A stretch of 64,000 bases of DNA, taken from positions 17,659,501-17,723,500 of the forward strand of contig OX485805.1 of the NCBI GenBank assembly GCA_950295325.1, given 5' to 3'. Source of the DNA: Polytrichum commune (Eukaryota; Streptophyta; Polytrichopsida; Polytrichales; Polytrichaceae). The notes under the pieces are model-generated. The model was not told the origin of the DNA and searched no databases. It was given only the letters and a program-made list of their open reading frames with translations. Below are positions 37,928 to 46,640 of the stretch, piece by piece (position 1 is the first letter of the stretch; every line of letters begins with the position of its first letter). The position numbers were made by a program, and so were the translations under genes.

Positions 37928-39013
37928 CTACTTCAATGTATCAAATGCCTGTTGTTGTTCCCGACTCCAAATCCAAGATTGGTCTTTCCCCGTGAGAATG
38001 GTAAGAGGTTTGGCAATCAAACTAAAGTTTTTGACAAACCTCCTATAATAATTTGCCAATCCTAGAAATGCACGAAACCGTGGTACATCACTAGGTGCGG
38101 GAATTTTGTGCAAAGCATCCACCTTCGCCTGTTGCACATCAAGACCGCGATGAACAATCATGTGGCCTAAATAGGGCAATTGATCATGGAAAAACTTACA
38201 TTTTCCATGATGTAAACGGAGTCCCCACCGTTGAAGTCGTTCAAATACTGCTTGCAAATGTCTCACATGATCCTGTGGACTATTACTAAAGATGATAACA
38301 TCATCAATGTAACATCTAGCAAACGGCAAACCAGCCAATAATTGGTCCATCACCCGCTGAAATTCAGCTGGTGCATTCTTGAGACCAAATGGCAGAAATT
38401 TCCAATGATAAAGTTGATCCTTGCCATCTTTATCAATTCCCCAAAATGCGGTTTTCACCCGATCACCCAACAACAAAGGTAATTGATGATAACCAGACCT
38501 CAAATCCAAAGTGCTGAAGATTCTAGAAAATCCCAGTGCATCAAACAACTCCTCCGGCATCGGCATTGGATATCGATATGACTTGGTCTTGCGGTTGACT
38601 GGACGATAATCACCACACATCCGTTTTTCCGTCCAGTTGCCAAAGATATCATTCTTTGACGGCATAACCGTGGCACAAGCATACTCTCCATTGGAGAGTT
38701 CAATCAATTCCGCTGCCAATAACTCTTGACATCGAGTTTGAACACCCAACCTTTCAGAGGTACTAAGTCTGTACGGCCGTCTGAAAATAGGGTGGTCGTC
38801 CTCGAGTTGAATACGAACAGGTTTACCTTTATATCCTTCAAAATCATGAAGACTAAAGGCAAAACAATTACGGTAAGAGCGAATAAATGCCCGTACCTTT
38901 CGTGCTTCGGCACCAGTAAGCTTTGGCCCCACTTCAATTGGCCAATCGTCAAACTCCGTGGTTTCTTTCTTCATAGAAGGATTGCCAATTGGTGCCAGCA
39001 CAGCCTGTGATTG
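37928..39013 (-). CDS. Reverse transcriptase domain
   Basis: Same frame as the upstream ORF (43111 and 39001 differ by a multiple of three). Sequence shows KRMCGDYRPVNRKT, FSTLDLRSGYHQL, FLPFGLKNAPAEFQRVMD and the catalytic RCYIDDVIIFS (YxDD box), then FLGLANYYRRFVKNFS. These are the standard Ty3/gypsy RT blocks in order. No ATG opens it, so it would come from the long polyprotein or by readthrough of TAG 39014. It ends at TAG 37928-37930, just before RNase H. Confidence 0.95.
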   Translation of the reverse strand, partial: QSQAVLAPIGNPSMKKETTEFDDWPIEVGPKLTGAEARKVRAFIRSYRNCFAFSLHDFEGYKGKPVRIQLEDDHPIFRRPYRLSTSERLGVQTRCQELLAAELIELSNGEYACATVMPSKNDIFGNWTEKRMCGDYRPVNRKTKSYRYPMPMPEELFDALGFSRIFSTLDLRSGYHQLPLLLGDRVKTAFWGIDKDGKDQLYHWKFLPFGLKNAPAEFQRVMDQLLAGLPFARCYIDDVIIFSNSPQDHVRHLQAVFERLQRWGLRLHHGKCKFFHDQLPYLGHMIVHRGLDVQQAKVDALHKIPAPSDVPRFRAFLGLANYYRRFVKNFSLIAKPLTILTGKDQSWIWSREQQQAFDTLK

Positions 39014-39520
39014 CTAGTCCGTGGAGAGGGCAACACTTTTGCCCCCATCATCTGCACTTGAATCCAAATGCGTATCCTCTCCACTACAATCAGTTTGTGT
39101 AGCTAAATAGCTACCCACATATGAAGTATCACCAAGAAATAGAAGTGGAAACATTTTATGGGCCTCCAACTTCCCAAACTCTTGGGCCAAAGCCGAAAAA
39201 ATACGTTGGGCTCGAAGCTCTTCCGCAACATGAAGTTTCAAAGGAAATAATCCCTCGGTGTCATTGACCTCAATGTGATCCTTGGATTGCGGCTCCATTG
39301 CCCCCTGACCATTATTTTCTGCCCTCAGAGTAAGCAATTGGTCATCCATACGTTGTTGAGCAGTAAGACAAATTCCAATTATCCACACAATGCTATTAAG
39401 ATCCATAGCTTGCCCCAATAGGAAACGTCTCTGACCTTCCTGAAGCCCGTGAGCAGCCGTGGTACCTGTAAGAAAACCCATGGCGCGTTCCCGCTCATCT
39501 GCCGTAGGCTCCTCATAAGT
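39014..39520 (-). pseudogene. Methyltransferase C-terminus and linker, same frame
   Basis: In frame with the preceding ORF, between TAA (39521-39523) and TAG (39014-39016). ERERAMGFLTG and QRRFLLGQAMDLNSIVWI correspond in position and character to motifs IX-X of DNMT3-like enzymes (ER-FGFP, RxRLLGxSWSVPVI). So the first stop cuts the methyltransferase itself, between motif VIII and motifs IX-X. The remaining linker (to ALSTD) is not recognised. Confidence 0.75.
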
Positions 39521-42500
39521 TTAGGATTTGGAATCCCAAACCATGCTAGGTCCACGAGATCGAAATGCAAAAGACTGTGGATATGTCACAAAAGTAGGTA
39601 GTGCACCTCTCGGAATTCCCACCTTGTTAATTAATGCAAATGACACGGTGTCATCCTTGGTAACCGCCAAGGAAACACGATGATCATTTAAAATGTCATC
39701 CACCTTGCGATCCATAAGGCGGGGAATGCGGGCAATCGCCGCCGAAAGCACCCGAGGTGATACCAAGTTGGTCCAAAACCAACGAGGCCGATGAGCAAAG
39801 GATCCCAAAGATGCAACATCCAAAAATGTTGGAGTACCCAGAATTTGGTTAATGTACTCACCATCCTTCACCACTTTGTGCCGGGTATCACCCAATAATG
39901 GTACATTTTTGAAAATGTACCTTGGCGGAGTTGATTGGTGGGTAAACCACCATTGCGTCAATCGCATCAAATCCGCAAACAAACTAGACCTAGGATCATC
40001 CAATCCCTGGCCAGTTCCTGCCCGCGAATGGCCTTGACAAGGCCATCCTGCAATAATCAAATCCACGTGGCCCAACCTTCTCAAATCCTCATCACTAATC
40101 ATAGTGACATCTTGAGGAAGTTGACCACAACATTCATGAATGGCAGAGGCTGACAATTGTGCGGGGTATATCAACAACAATTGTTGGATGTGGTGTCGGA
40201 CGGCTCTGTTAGCTGCATACCCATTGTCCACATGAATATATCGCCAAACTGTAATTCCAGCTTCCAACACTGCCGCCAAACCTGTGCCAATGCCTCCAAA
40301 GACCTCCACAAGGACAATACCTTCAGGTGATGGTTGCCAACGAATGGGTTGAGCAAAAGAAAATGAGGATGAAGTTGGGGGTGCCTCTCCAAGCTCCAAA
40401 TCCGCTACAATGTGTCGACAATGGTCGGATAACTCCTTAGGAGTTCGCCATGGTGGAGGTGGATCCTTGAAATGTCGAGCAGGAATTTGAAAAGATGGTA
40501 AAAATTGTTGTTCTGCCGCATTACAAGTGTAGTCCATTGTTTCCTCCAATAAAACTGGAGCACAAGGCAAATCTGCAACTAAACCGCTGCAACCAAACAT
40601 TGCCTCCGCAACCATAGTCATAGCAGTGGCTGCAAATGTGACGGGAATAAATACCTTCCTGCCATCTCCAGTGGACCATCCCGGTCTAATCCATGCCTCT
40701 TCCGTCCAATTATCCAAACCAAAGCCAAGTGGGTAAAGAGCTTGCTGACCAACAAGTATATCATAGTTGGTAGCATTAGTAACAACACACTTCATTGACA
40801 AATGAGTGTAAGTAGGCCCTGCCCCCACATGAAAAATCAAACGTAGAGGTGCCTTGGTGTAACCTGTTGCACGTTCAGTGCCCCCTACTGAAGTCACAAT
40901 AGTGAATGGACAAGGATCCAAGCTTGCTGGCGTCAATCCAAGACTGTCAGCAAGTCCTTTGCCAATCATAACCGGTTGAGCACCGGAATCCATCATAACT
41001 CTCAGTGGTGTAGCACGGATAGTAGGCATATCCGTACGTGAAACGACAAACAAAGATTTGTCGTTTATCAGCCGTACAACTCCTGGTTGCAAATTATGCC
41101 GTTCGCGAGCAGGCCTTGCAGAAATGTCTGCAAGATATGCCGCTCCGGACGCATAATTCGCAAACGACGTATCCACTGCTGAAATTGATGCTGGAGGAAT
41201 ATCAGTTTGCTTACCAAAAGCAATGATCGCCGCATCCGCAAGACTCGCTCGCAAATTGGCTAAGTCCTCCACCTCCTCAGCCACAGGTACGTCAACCACA
41301 GCTTGGGATACTTGAAGGGATGGCAAATCCGCCTTACCTTCTAACATTCTCCCAGCTAAATGAAAAACTGCAGCAGGCTTGAAATCCGAAGCCATAAACT
41401 CCGAACCCGAGAAAATTGGCATATGGAGAATTTTATATGCCAATGCCTGCGTAACATCCTTCGAGATGGAATCCCCATCTCTCAAAAGTACAGGGTTTTT
41501 AGCCCCAACAACAGTGGTGTCTACCAATCCAAATGAAAGAGGTAAATGTGCTTGACCAATTTGATCAGCTGGTCCGGCATGGCGAGGATGTAGCACCTCG
41601 TTGCTACCACCACTCGTGGAAGCCACCGCATCTGCCAATGTTTGTGAGCGAGTAGAAGCCGCCGCCACCACCTCTCCAGCTGCTCCAAACATATACATGT
41701 CCGAACCCGAGGTGCCACCACCCACATGCGGCTCAGAAATTTGAGCAAAAGATGCAGAAGATTTGAGCTTTTGCTCAAGCTCTGCCACCTTAGCCTCAAG
41801 ACTCTGCTCCCTTGGAGACTTTCCAGTGACATAACTGGCAGGCCGCATCTCAGGATGAAGTAGGAAACAATGATCCACATCGTGATTAGTGCCACCACAA
41901 TGGCTACATTTCAATTGTCTCTTCTTAGAATTGTCCCATGCCCTTACTGGTTCCATCTTTTGTTTTAATTTTCCCAAAGGCTGAGTTTTCTTCTTCTTAG
42001 GACAATTGGGATCATTCTTCGAATGACCAGCTTCTCCACAACCCCAACAATGCAAAATCTTTTGCTCCTTGACGGGTTGAGTCTCAGCTAAACTACTAGT
42101 AGCTGTGACAATTCTTCTTGGTTTCGGACTCTCTGTCATCCAAGATACCATATCTGTGGCATCATGTTGGCAAAGAGCCCGATCACATTTCTCAACCACG
42201 GCAAACGCTTGTGCAAGCGTAGCTCGGCCCTCGTAGTCGAGGATAATCCGAGGTGATGCCAACTCAAGTAGCCGCTTGTCAATCTTAGACAAAAAGATTT
42301 TAACAAGCTGACTCTCAGCAAAAACACCTCCCGACTCCACAGCAAATCGCGCGAGTCGCGTATACATGGTCCGTGGAGTATCATCCTTCTCTCGGCGGAA
42401 ATCCTGGATGCGCTGCATCTGGTCTCGCCGAAACCCACCATATTCCACTTCCAAATGTGCGACAAATTCAGTAAGGGGGTTAAACGGAGGTGGTGGACCA

Positions 42501-43111
42501 ACAGCCGTCAATGTTGCCTGTGTAGCACGTGCCACCCGTGAAAGGGTTGCCGTGCTACTGCTAGCCACCATTGGCCCAAGTGCCAGTTCCGTGTCCTTAG
42601 ACTCCGCCGGCGATTCCTCCTCCTTTAAGGTGGGTGGAGCTAAGGTAGCAACCGCCCCATCCTTAAGGGCTGAAATGAACTCAACTCGAGCCTCCCAATA
42701 CTGCTCCACCTCCCGAAGTTGTCGTTGATGACCCTCTGTCCAGCGTTCATAAGTTTGGAGTGCCTCATACTCCAAATGTTGAGGCAGAAGTTCAAAGGCA
42801 TACCAATCATTGAAATTGGAAGACCTTTGGCGTTTCTCCTTAATCCAGGTACGAAACCGGAGTTTCCAATCGGGCAAGGAAATGCCCCCAGCTCGACCTG
42901 AAAACCGATCACGCAATGAATTGTGGCGATCGTCCTCCATGTCGTCGAACGTGCCGACACTCCAAATCCGAAGCCTATTAGTAGTGTCCAACGCCGAAAT
43001 AGGCTCAAAAGCCTCGTTGGTATCTACCTCTGACTCAAGATTTGTGGTATGCACGTCCTCCAAGTAATCTGGTGATGGAGATCGATAATATCGGCTCCTA
43101 GTTTGCACCAT
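39521..43111 (-). CDS. Gag, protease and C5 DNA methyltransferase polyprotein part
   Basis: 1,196 codons from ATG 43111 to TAA 39521-39523. Residues about 50-310 are capsid-like (DWKLRFRTWI). Two zinc knuckles: 355-370 (CWGCGEAGH, C-X2-C-X4-H-X6-C, widened) and 402-415 (CSHCGGTNHDVDHC, canonical). A coiled stretch lies near 436-450. The retropepsin has DSG at 708-710 and ILVG at 785-788. From about 930 a C5-cytosine methyltransferase follows: motif I VEVFGGIGTG (935-944), motif II around HVDNGYAANR, motif IV GWPCQGHSRAG with the PCQ cysteine at 1025, then LDDPRSSLF, motif VI as KNV (1068-1070, normally ENV) and motif VIII AHRPRWFWTNL. Binding pattern and PCQ look intact; the lost glutamate should abolish catalysis. 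The frame continues after the stop. Confidence 0.93.
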   Translation of the reverse strand: MVQTRSRYYRSPSPDYLEDVHTTNLESEVDTNEAFEPISALDTTNRLRIWSVGTFDDMEDDRHNSLRDRFSGRAGGISLPDWKLRFRTWIKEKRQRSSNFNDWYAFELLPQHLEYEALQTYERWTEGHQRQLREVEQYWEARVEFISALKDGAVATLAPPTLKEEESPAESKDTELALGPMVASSSTATLSRVARATQATLTAVGPPPPFNPLTEFVAHLEVEYGGFRRDQMQRIQDFRREKDDTPRTMYTRLARFAVESGGVFAESQLVKIFLSKIDKRLLELASPRIILDYEGRATLAQAFAVVEKCDRALCQHDATDMVSWMTESPKPRRIVTATSSLAETQPVKEQKILHCWGCGEAGHSKNDPNCPKKKKTQPLGKLKQKMEPVRAWDNSKKRQLKCSHCGGTNHDVDHCFLLHPEMRPASYVTGKSPREQSLEAKVAELEQKLKSSASFAQISEPHVGGGTSGSDMYMFGAAGEVVAAASTRSQTLADAVASTSGGSNEVLHPRHAGPADQIGQAHLPLSFGLVDTTVVGAKNPVLLRDGDSISKDVTQALAYKILHMPIFSGSEFMASDFKPAAVFHLAGRMLEGKADLPSLQVSQAVVDVPVAEEVEDLANLRASLADAAIIAFGKQTDIPPASISAVDTSFANYASGAAYLADISARPARERHNLQPGVVRLINDKSLFVVSRTDMPTIRATPLRVMMDSGAQPVMIGKGLADSLGLTPASLDPCPFTIVTSVGGTERATGYTKAPLRLIFHVGAGPTYTHLSMKCVVTNATNYDILVGQQALYPLGFGLDNWTEEAWIRPGWSTGDGRKVFIPVTFAATAMTMVAEAMFGCSGLVADLPCAPVLLEETMDYTCNAAEQQFLPSFQIPARHFKDPPPPWRTPKELSDHCRHIVADLELGEAPPTSSSFSFAQPIRWQPSPEGIVLVEVFGGIGTGLAAVLEAGITVWRYIHVDNGYAANRAVRHHIQQLLLIYPAQLSASAIHECCGQLPQDVTMISDEDLRRLGHVDLIIAGWPCQGHSRAGTGQGLDDPRSSLFADLMRLTQWWFTHQSTPPRYIFKNVPLLGDTRHKVVKDGEYINQILGTPTFLDVASLGSFAHRPRWFWTNLVSPRVLSAAIARIPRLMDRKVDDILNDHRVSLAVTKDDTVSFALINKVGIPRGALPTFVTYPQSFAFRSRGPSMVWDSKS

Positions 43112-43265
43112 AAAATAATCACTTGAGTACCTGCAACTATCTACAAGGTAATGGCAACCTGCACCTGTTGCGGGCTATCTAAATGGCAATCCCTTGCCAA
43201 ATGCCAAGTGTTTATGCCCCCAGAATTCCAAAATTGTGCAAAGGTTGGAGATTGGTAATTAAAAT

Positions 43266-43700
43266 GAAAAATCAGCGTTGAAAAGGCTCATTTCCAAGGT
43301 GATTATGAACTCCAATCAACAAACTAAGTGCACCAATGGACTCCTAGGAAGATTTCACACAAATTAGGCTCAAATTTCACTCCAATCGGAGTTAATTTGC
43401 TCCCAAAAACAAAAATCAGCGTTGAAATTAGCAATTTCAGCAATGATTTTGACTTCCAATCAAAAATCCAATTACACCATTGGATTCCTTGGCAAATTTC
43501 ACACAAATTAGGCTCAAATTTCACTCCAATCGGAGTTAATTTGCTCCCAAAAACAAAAATCAGCGTTGAAATTAGCAATTTCAGCAATGATTTCGACTTC
43601 CAATCAAAAATCCAATTACACCATTGGATTCCTTGGCAAATTTCACACAAAATAGGCTCAAATTTCACTTCAATCGGAGCTAGTATGCCCCCAAATTTGA
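43266..43700. repeat. 144-bp tandem repeats in the gypsy leader
   Basis: About 2.6 clear copies with period 144 bp (starting near 43329, 43475 and 43619) plus a worn partial copy before them. The core is TCACTCCAATCGGAGTTAAT within CAAAAATCAGCGTTGAAATT. It lies between the LTR and the Gag start. The period is a multiple of three, so both strands stay open by chance across it. Confidence 0.9.
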
Positions 43701-43869
43701 GCCTCAAAGTTTGTGACAATGAAATGCCAAATTTGAAAGTGAAAGTAAAAATTAAAAATTAAAAAAAAATAAAATCCGGTTTATTTAAAAATTTTAAAAA
43801 TAATTAACTTAATCTAATTAACTTAATTAACTTAAACTAATGAAAAAAAAAAAAAAAAAATAAAAAAGT

Positions 43870-44100
43870 GGCCTTACCTGCAAGGTAAGGTGCCCCTGTA
43901 AAGGGGGGAGCCAGCCTGGGCTTGGCCGAGCCCGCCCGCCCGTGGGGCCCGGCCGGCGCCCGCCCGCCTAGCTGGCCTGGGGGCCCGGCTTGCGCTTGCC
44001 CGGCCCCGGCCCGGTTTGCGCCGCCCGTTAGAGTTCAGAACCGGAGCTCCAAGAGGGTCCGGTGAGCTCCGGATCCGTCCGGAGCTCCACCAAAATTAAA
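43870..44100. other. GC-rich island in the gypsy leader
   Basis: About 230 bp of strongly GC-rich sequence (GCCCGCCCGCCCGTGGGGCC and similar) with many CpG sites, in a surround of A/T. It includes a palindromic GGAGCTCCGGA / TCCGGAGCTCC pair. It sits after a long A-run (43843-43860). It is likely to be strongly folded in the RNA; role unknown. Confidence 0.8.
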
Positions 44101-44415
44101 ACTAAATCGGATTTTGAATTTGGTTTATGTTTGTATTTAAATTAAACTTTGCTTAACAATTTGCAAGCAAGAAAATGTGACTTGAGAATCTCGAAACTAA
44201 ATGGAATCTCAAGATTCAAACATCAACAATTGAAGAAAATACAAGAGACAACAAAAGAAAAATGGGAAGATTTCTCTCAAAATCTTCTTGAGGATTGCAA
44301 GAAATGATGAACTAAGCTTTCAAACACTTGTATCACTCATTTGCTCTCATTACTGGGCCATTCTGGCTCAGAAATACAACCAAAAATGAAAAATTTGAAC
44401 AATTGTTGTCAAGTA

Positions 44416-44850
44416 TGAGGGTTTCTCTCTCCAAGCTCAAGAAACTAAAATGTCTCCTTACAAAGCTTAAGAAACTCTAAATTCACACACAAGAGTCAAG
44501 CTATCTCTCACTCCACGAAGGGAGAATCCAAAAGTGCAAGTGGTGGAGAAAGAATGCAAAGGCTTTACTCATAATCTACTACACCATAGCCATGAGAAAG
44601 CAACAACAAGTTCTCTCTCTCTCTCTCAAAAACACACTCACAAGACTTGACTTGACAACAATGGCAAGTCAAGAGGCCTTCCTCTCCATACAACCCCAAT
44701 CCTATGTGGAGTTCATCCATGGAGTGGATGAACAACTAACTAGGACTCCCAATGGAGTCCGTTACTCATCCCAACACACATGGACTCCTAATGGAGTCCA
44801 TTTACTCCTAAATTGACGTAACTTAGCCCCCGATATCACCTCACGTGACA
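44416..44850 (-). repeat. 5' LTR body of the gypsy element
   Basis: 435 bp, partner of the 3' copy. In element orientation it starts TGTCACGTGAGG beside the ATCC duplication and ends at ACCCTCA. The same two dyads are at 44743-44760 and 44782-44799. A small plus-strand ORF across it (44592-44816) is antisense to the element and probably meaningless. Confidence 0.92.
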
Positions 44851-44935
44851 ATCCACTTGGCATTCGGAGGTGGAGACCTTCGAACCCACAACTCATAGTA
44901 ACTTACTTATAATTGTTGGTGTTATTTGAAGTTTC
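44851..44935. mobile_element. Foldback element, displaced end of right arm
   Basis: Complement of 33710-33790 (GGTGGAGACCTTCGAACCCA here against its reverse complement there), separated from the rest of the arm by the 9.97-kb retrotransposon. It begins with the second copy of the target duplication ATCC. Confidence 0.85.
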
Positions 44936-46640
44936 TAAGGTCGTAAAGCGTTGTGAAAAAATGACGTGGCCTCATGAGAGGCCAGAAGCTCAATTCAACT
45001 CCCATATACTTCTTCTCGACAACTACAAATCGAAATGATAAGTTAATGAACTCAATTTATTTTCTTTGTGACGTTTAATTACAATAATAGACCAATTAGA
45101 TCTTAGTCTAAGCTCAACCGCCCAACCATAGGAAAAAGACAAAAAAAAATCCTCGTTCCTCCCCTGAGTATCTTCTTATGTCAAAGATACTACTTTTACT
45201 TTTTATTTTCAAATATAATAAAACATTATATTTATAGCTTTATCTTTTAGTTATACTATGAATCTCCTATCTTTTATTCTTCTAAAACCTTCTTCCATCT
45301 TTCAACTCAATCGCATTCTTCCAGTTGGAGTTGTCTAATTCCAACTTGATTCATCTATCCATTGAGTTTTGTCTAGGTCCAACGAATAACGTCCAACTTT
45401 CACTTTCTAAATCTGAAGTGGTCTAACTCCAATGCATCTCGTCCATAGTTCTTTAATTCTTGTGCACATGTTCTCAATATGAAATGGTCTAATTCGAGTG
45501 CACTAAATGTGAAGTGGTCTGACTCTAGTGCACATACTATCAATTTGGAGTTGTCTAACTCCAGTCCATCCATCTTCAATAGGGAGTTGTTGTTTTGCTC
45601 CCATCATCATCTACTCACACACTGACACATGTGGTTAGAATATTCAATCATCCATCAATACTTCTAGTTACATAACACAATGATACTCATCAATATATAT
45701 AATATTCCACAAATATGCACATGACTTCATACCCACCCCTCTTGATAGAAATTTCAAATTTTCAATAGTCAAAATAATTTGTAATATGTTATCATTGATA
45801 ACACATCCATTATGATGTTCATAGGATAACTTGCAAATTAAGGGATAAAAATTGATTGCAACAAGAATAAAAATGAATAGTACGAGATTAACAACCGACG
45901 TCCGGTGGGAACCACCGACCGTTAGTGTGATAATACATCCATAACTTTACTCAAGGATATTTACACTAGGGTTTGGGTCCAAGGTATGAAATGAAGTGGT
46001 GGTGATGTAATATCACTTTCCTGGGAAATCTTAAGATTGTGTTTAATCTTGGGTTTGAAAGTAAGGTTTATTTAAAGGATGTTTTCAACTGCAAGCTTCA
46101 TGGACTTTAATCCAATGCAAACCCACCCTAATGATGCGTCTACACACAACCATTGTTTTGGTGGTCGATGATTGTACTATACTTTCTTTGGCTTTTTTTT
46201 TAAGGATAAGGAGGAAAAATGCACATTATTGACAACCACAACCATGACTAATACTTGCCCAAATAATGATACAAGGTGTAGTTAGGAGTACTTGTGATGG
46301 TCGTCATTTACTTCCTTTAGCTCTCTTTTGTCTATGGTTACTAAGTATGTGGGACTGGAAAAAAAAACTTACATCCAAAACTTGGGAGAAGATTTGTAAA
46401 AGACAATAACTCTTAGACAAACTTTCCACTAAAACTATGAAATGCTTATCTCCAAACCACAGATCATTGAGTTAAAATCCACCCTTCAACCTCAAGAATG
46501 GTCGTGAGTAAACGGAGAACGGTCGTAGTTGTGGTTGAAAGTGGGCCCAAACCAAAAGGCAACCACTGTGGTAGTTGTGTGTGAACGCACCTTCAAAGGA
46601 GCCATCAAGATTCAAGAGCAATGGAACAACGTGGGGCCCA
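44936..46640. other. Intergenic, nothing coding; motif-repeat patch
   Basis: No gene seen. At 45321-45600 a loose array repeats the phrase AGTGGTCTAACTCCAGTGCA and variants five or six times at uneven spacing of 30-60 bp. The rest is AT-rich. Confidence 0.5.

Larger units (their letters stand above)
34879..44850 (-). mobile_element. Ty3/gypsy retrotransposon with DNA methyltransferase and PHD finger
   Basis: Element of 9,972 bp on the minus strand. It is flanked by ATCC at 34875-34878 and 44851-44854, and the host foldback sequence continues across the site. Outer ends are TG and CA. In element order: 5' LTR (44416-44850), long leader, one ancestral frame of about 2,400 codons from 43111 to 35853 (Gag, protease, C5 methyltransferase, RT, RNase H, integrase, PHD), and 3' LTR. 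The order PR-RT-RH-INT puts it in Ty3/gypsy. The coding frame now has five stops and one 17-bp frame-shifting duplication, so this copy is defective. I could not find a standard initiator-Met primer site after the 5' LTR nor a clean polypurine tract before the 3' LTR. Confidence 0.93.

Noticed and set aside
39364-40324. Host methyltransferase gene captured by chance insertion of the element around it
   Set aside because: The domain is intronless and in the same frame as protease upstream and RT downstream, with no own start or promoter.
43266-43700. CRISPR-like array
   Set aside because: Repeat unit is 144 bp without unique spacers, and the genome is a plant nuclear one.
43328-43762. Plus- and minus-strand ORFs of 130-144 codons made of repeats
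   Set aside because: Open only because the 144-bp tandem repeat has a period divisible by three; it lies in the leader of the gypsy element.
34879-44850. Endogenous retrovirus or pararetrovirus
   Set aside because: No envelope, movement-protein or coat-protein ORF, and integrase plus LTRs with PR-RT-RH-IN order identify a gypsy retrotransposon.
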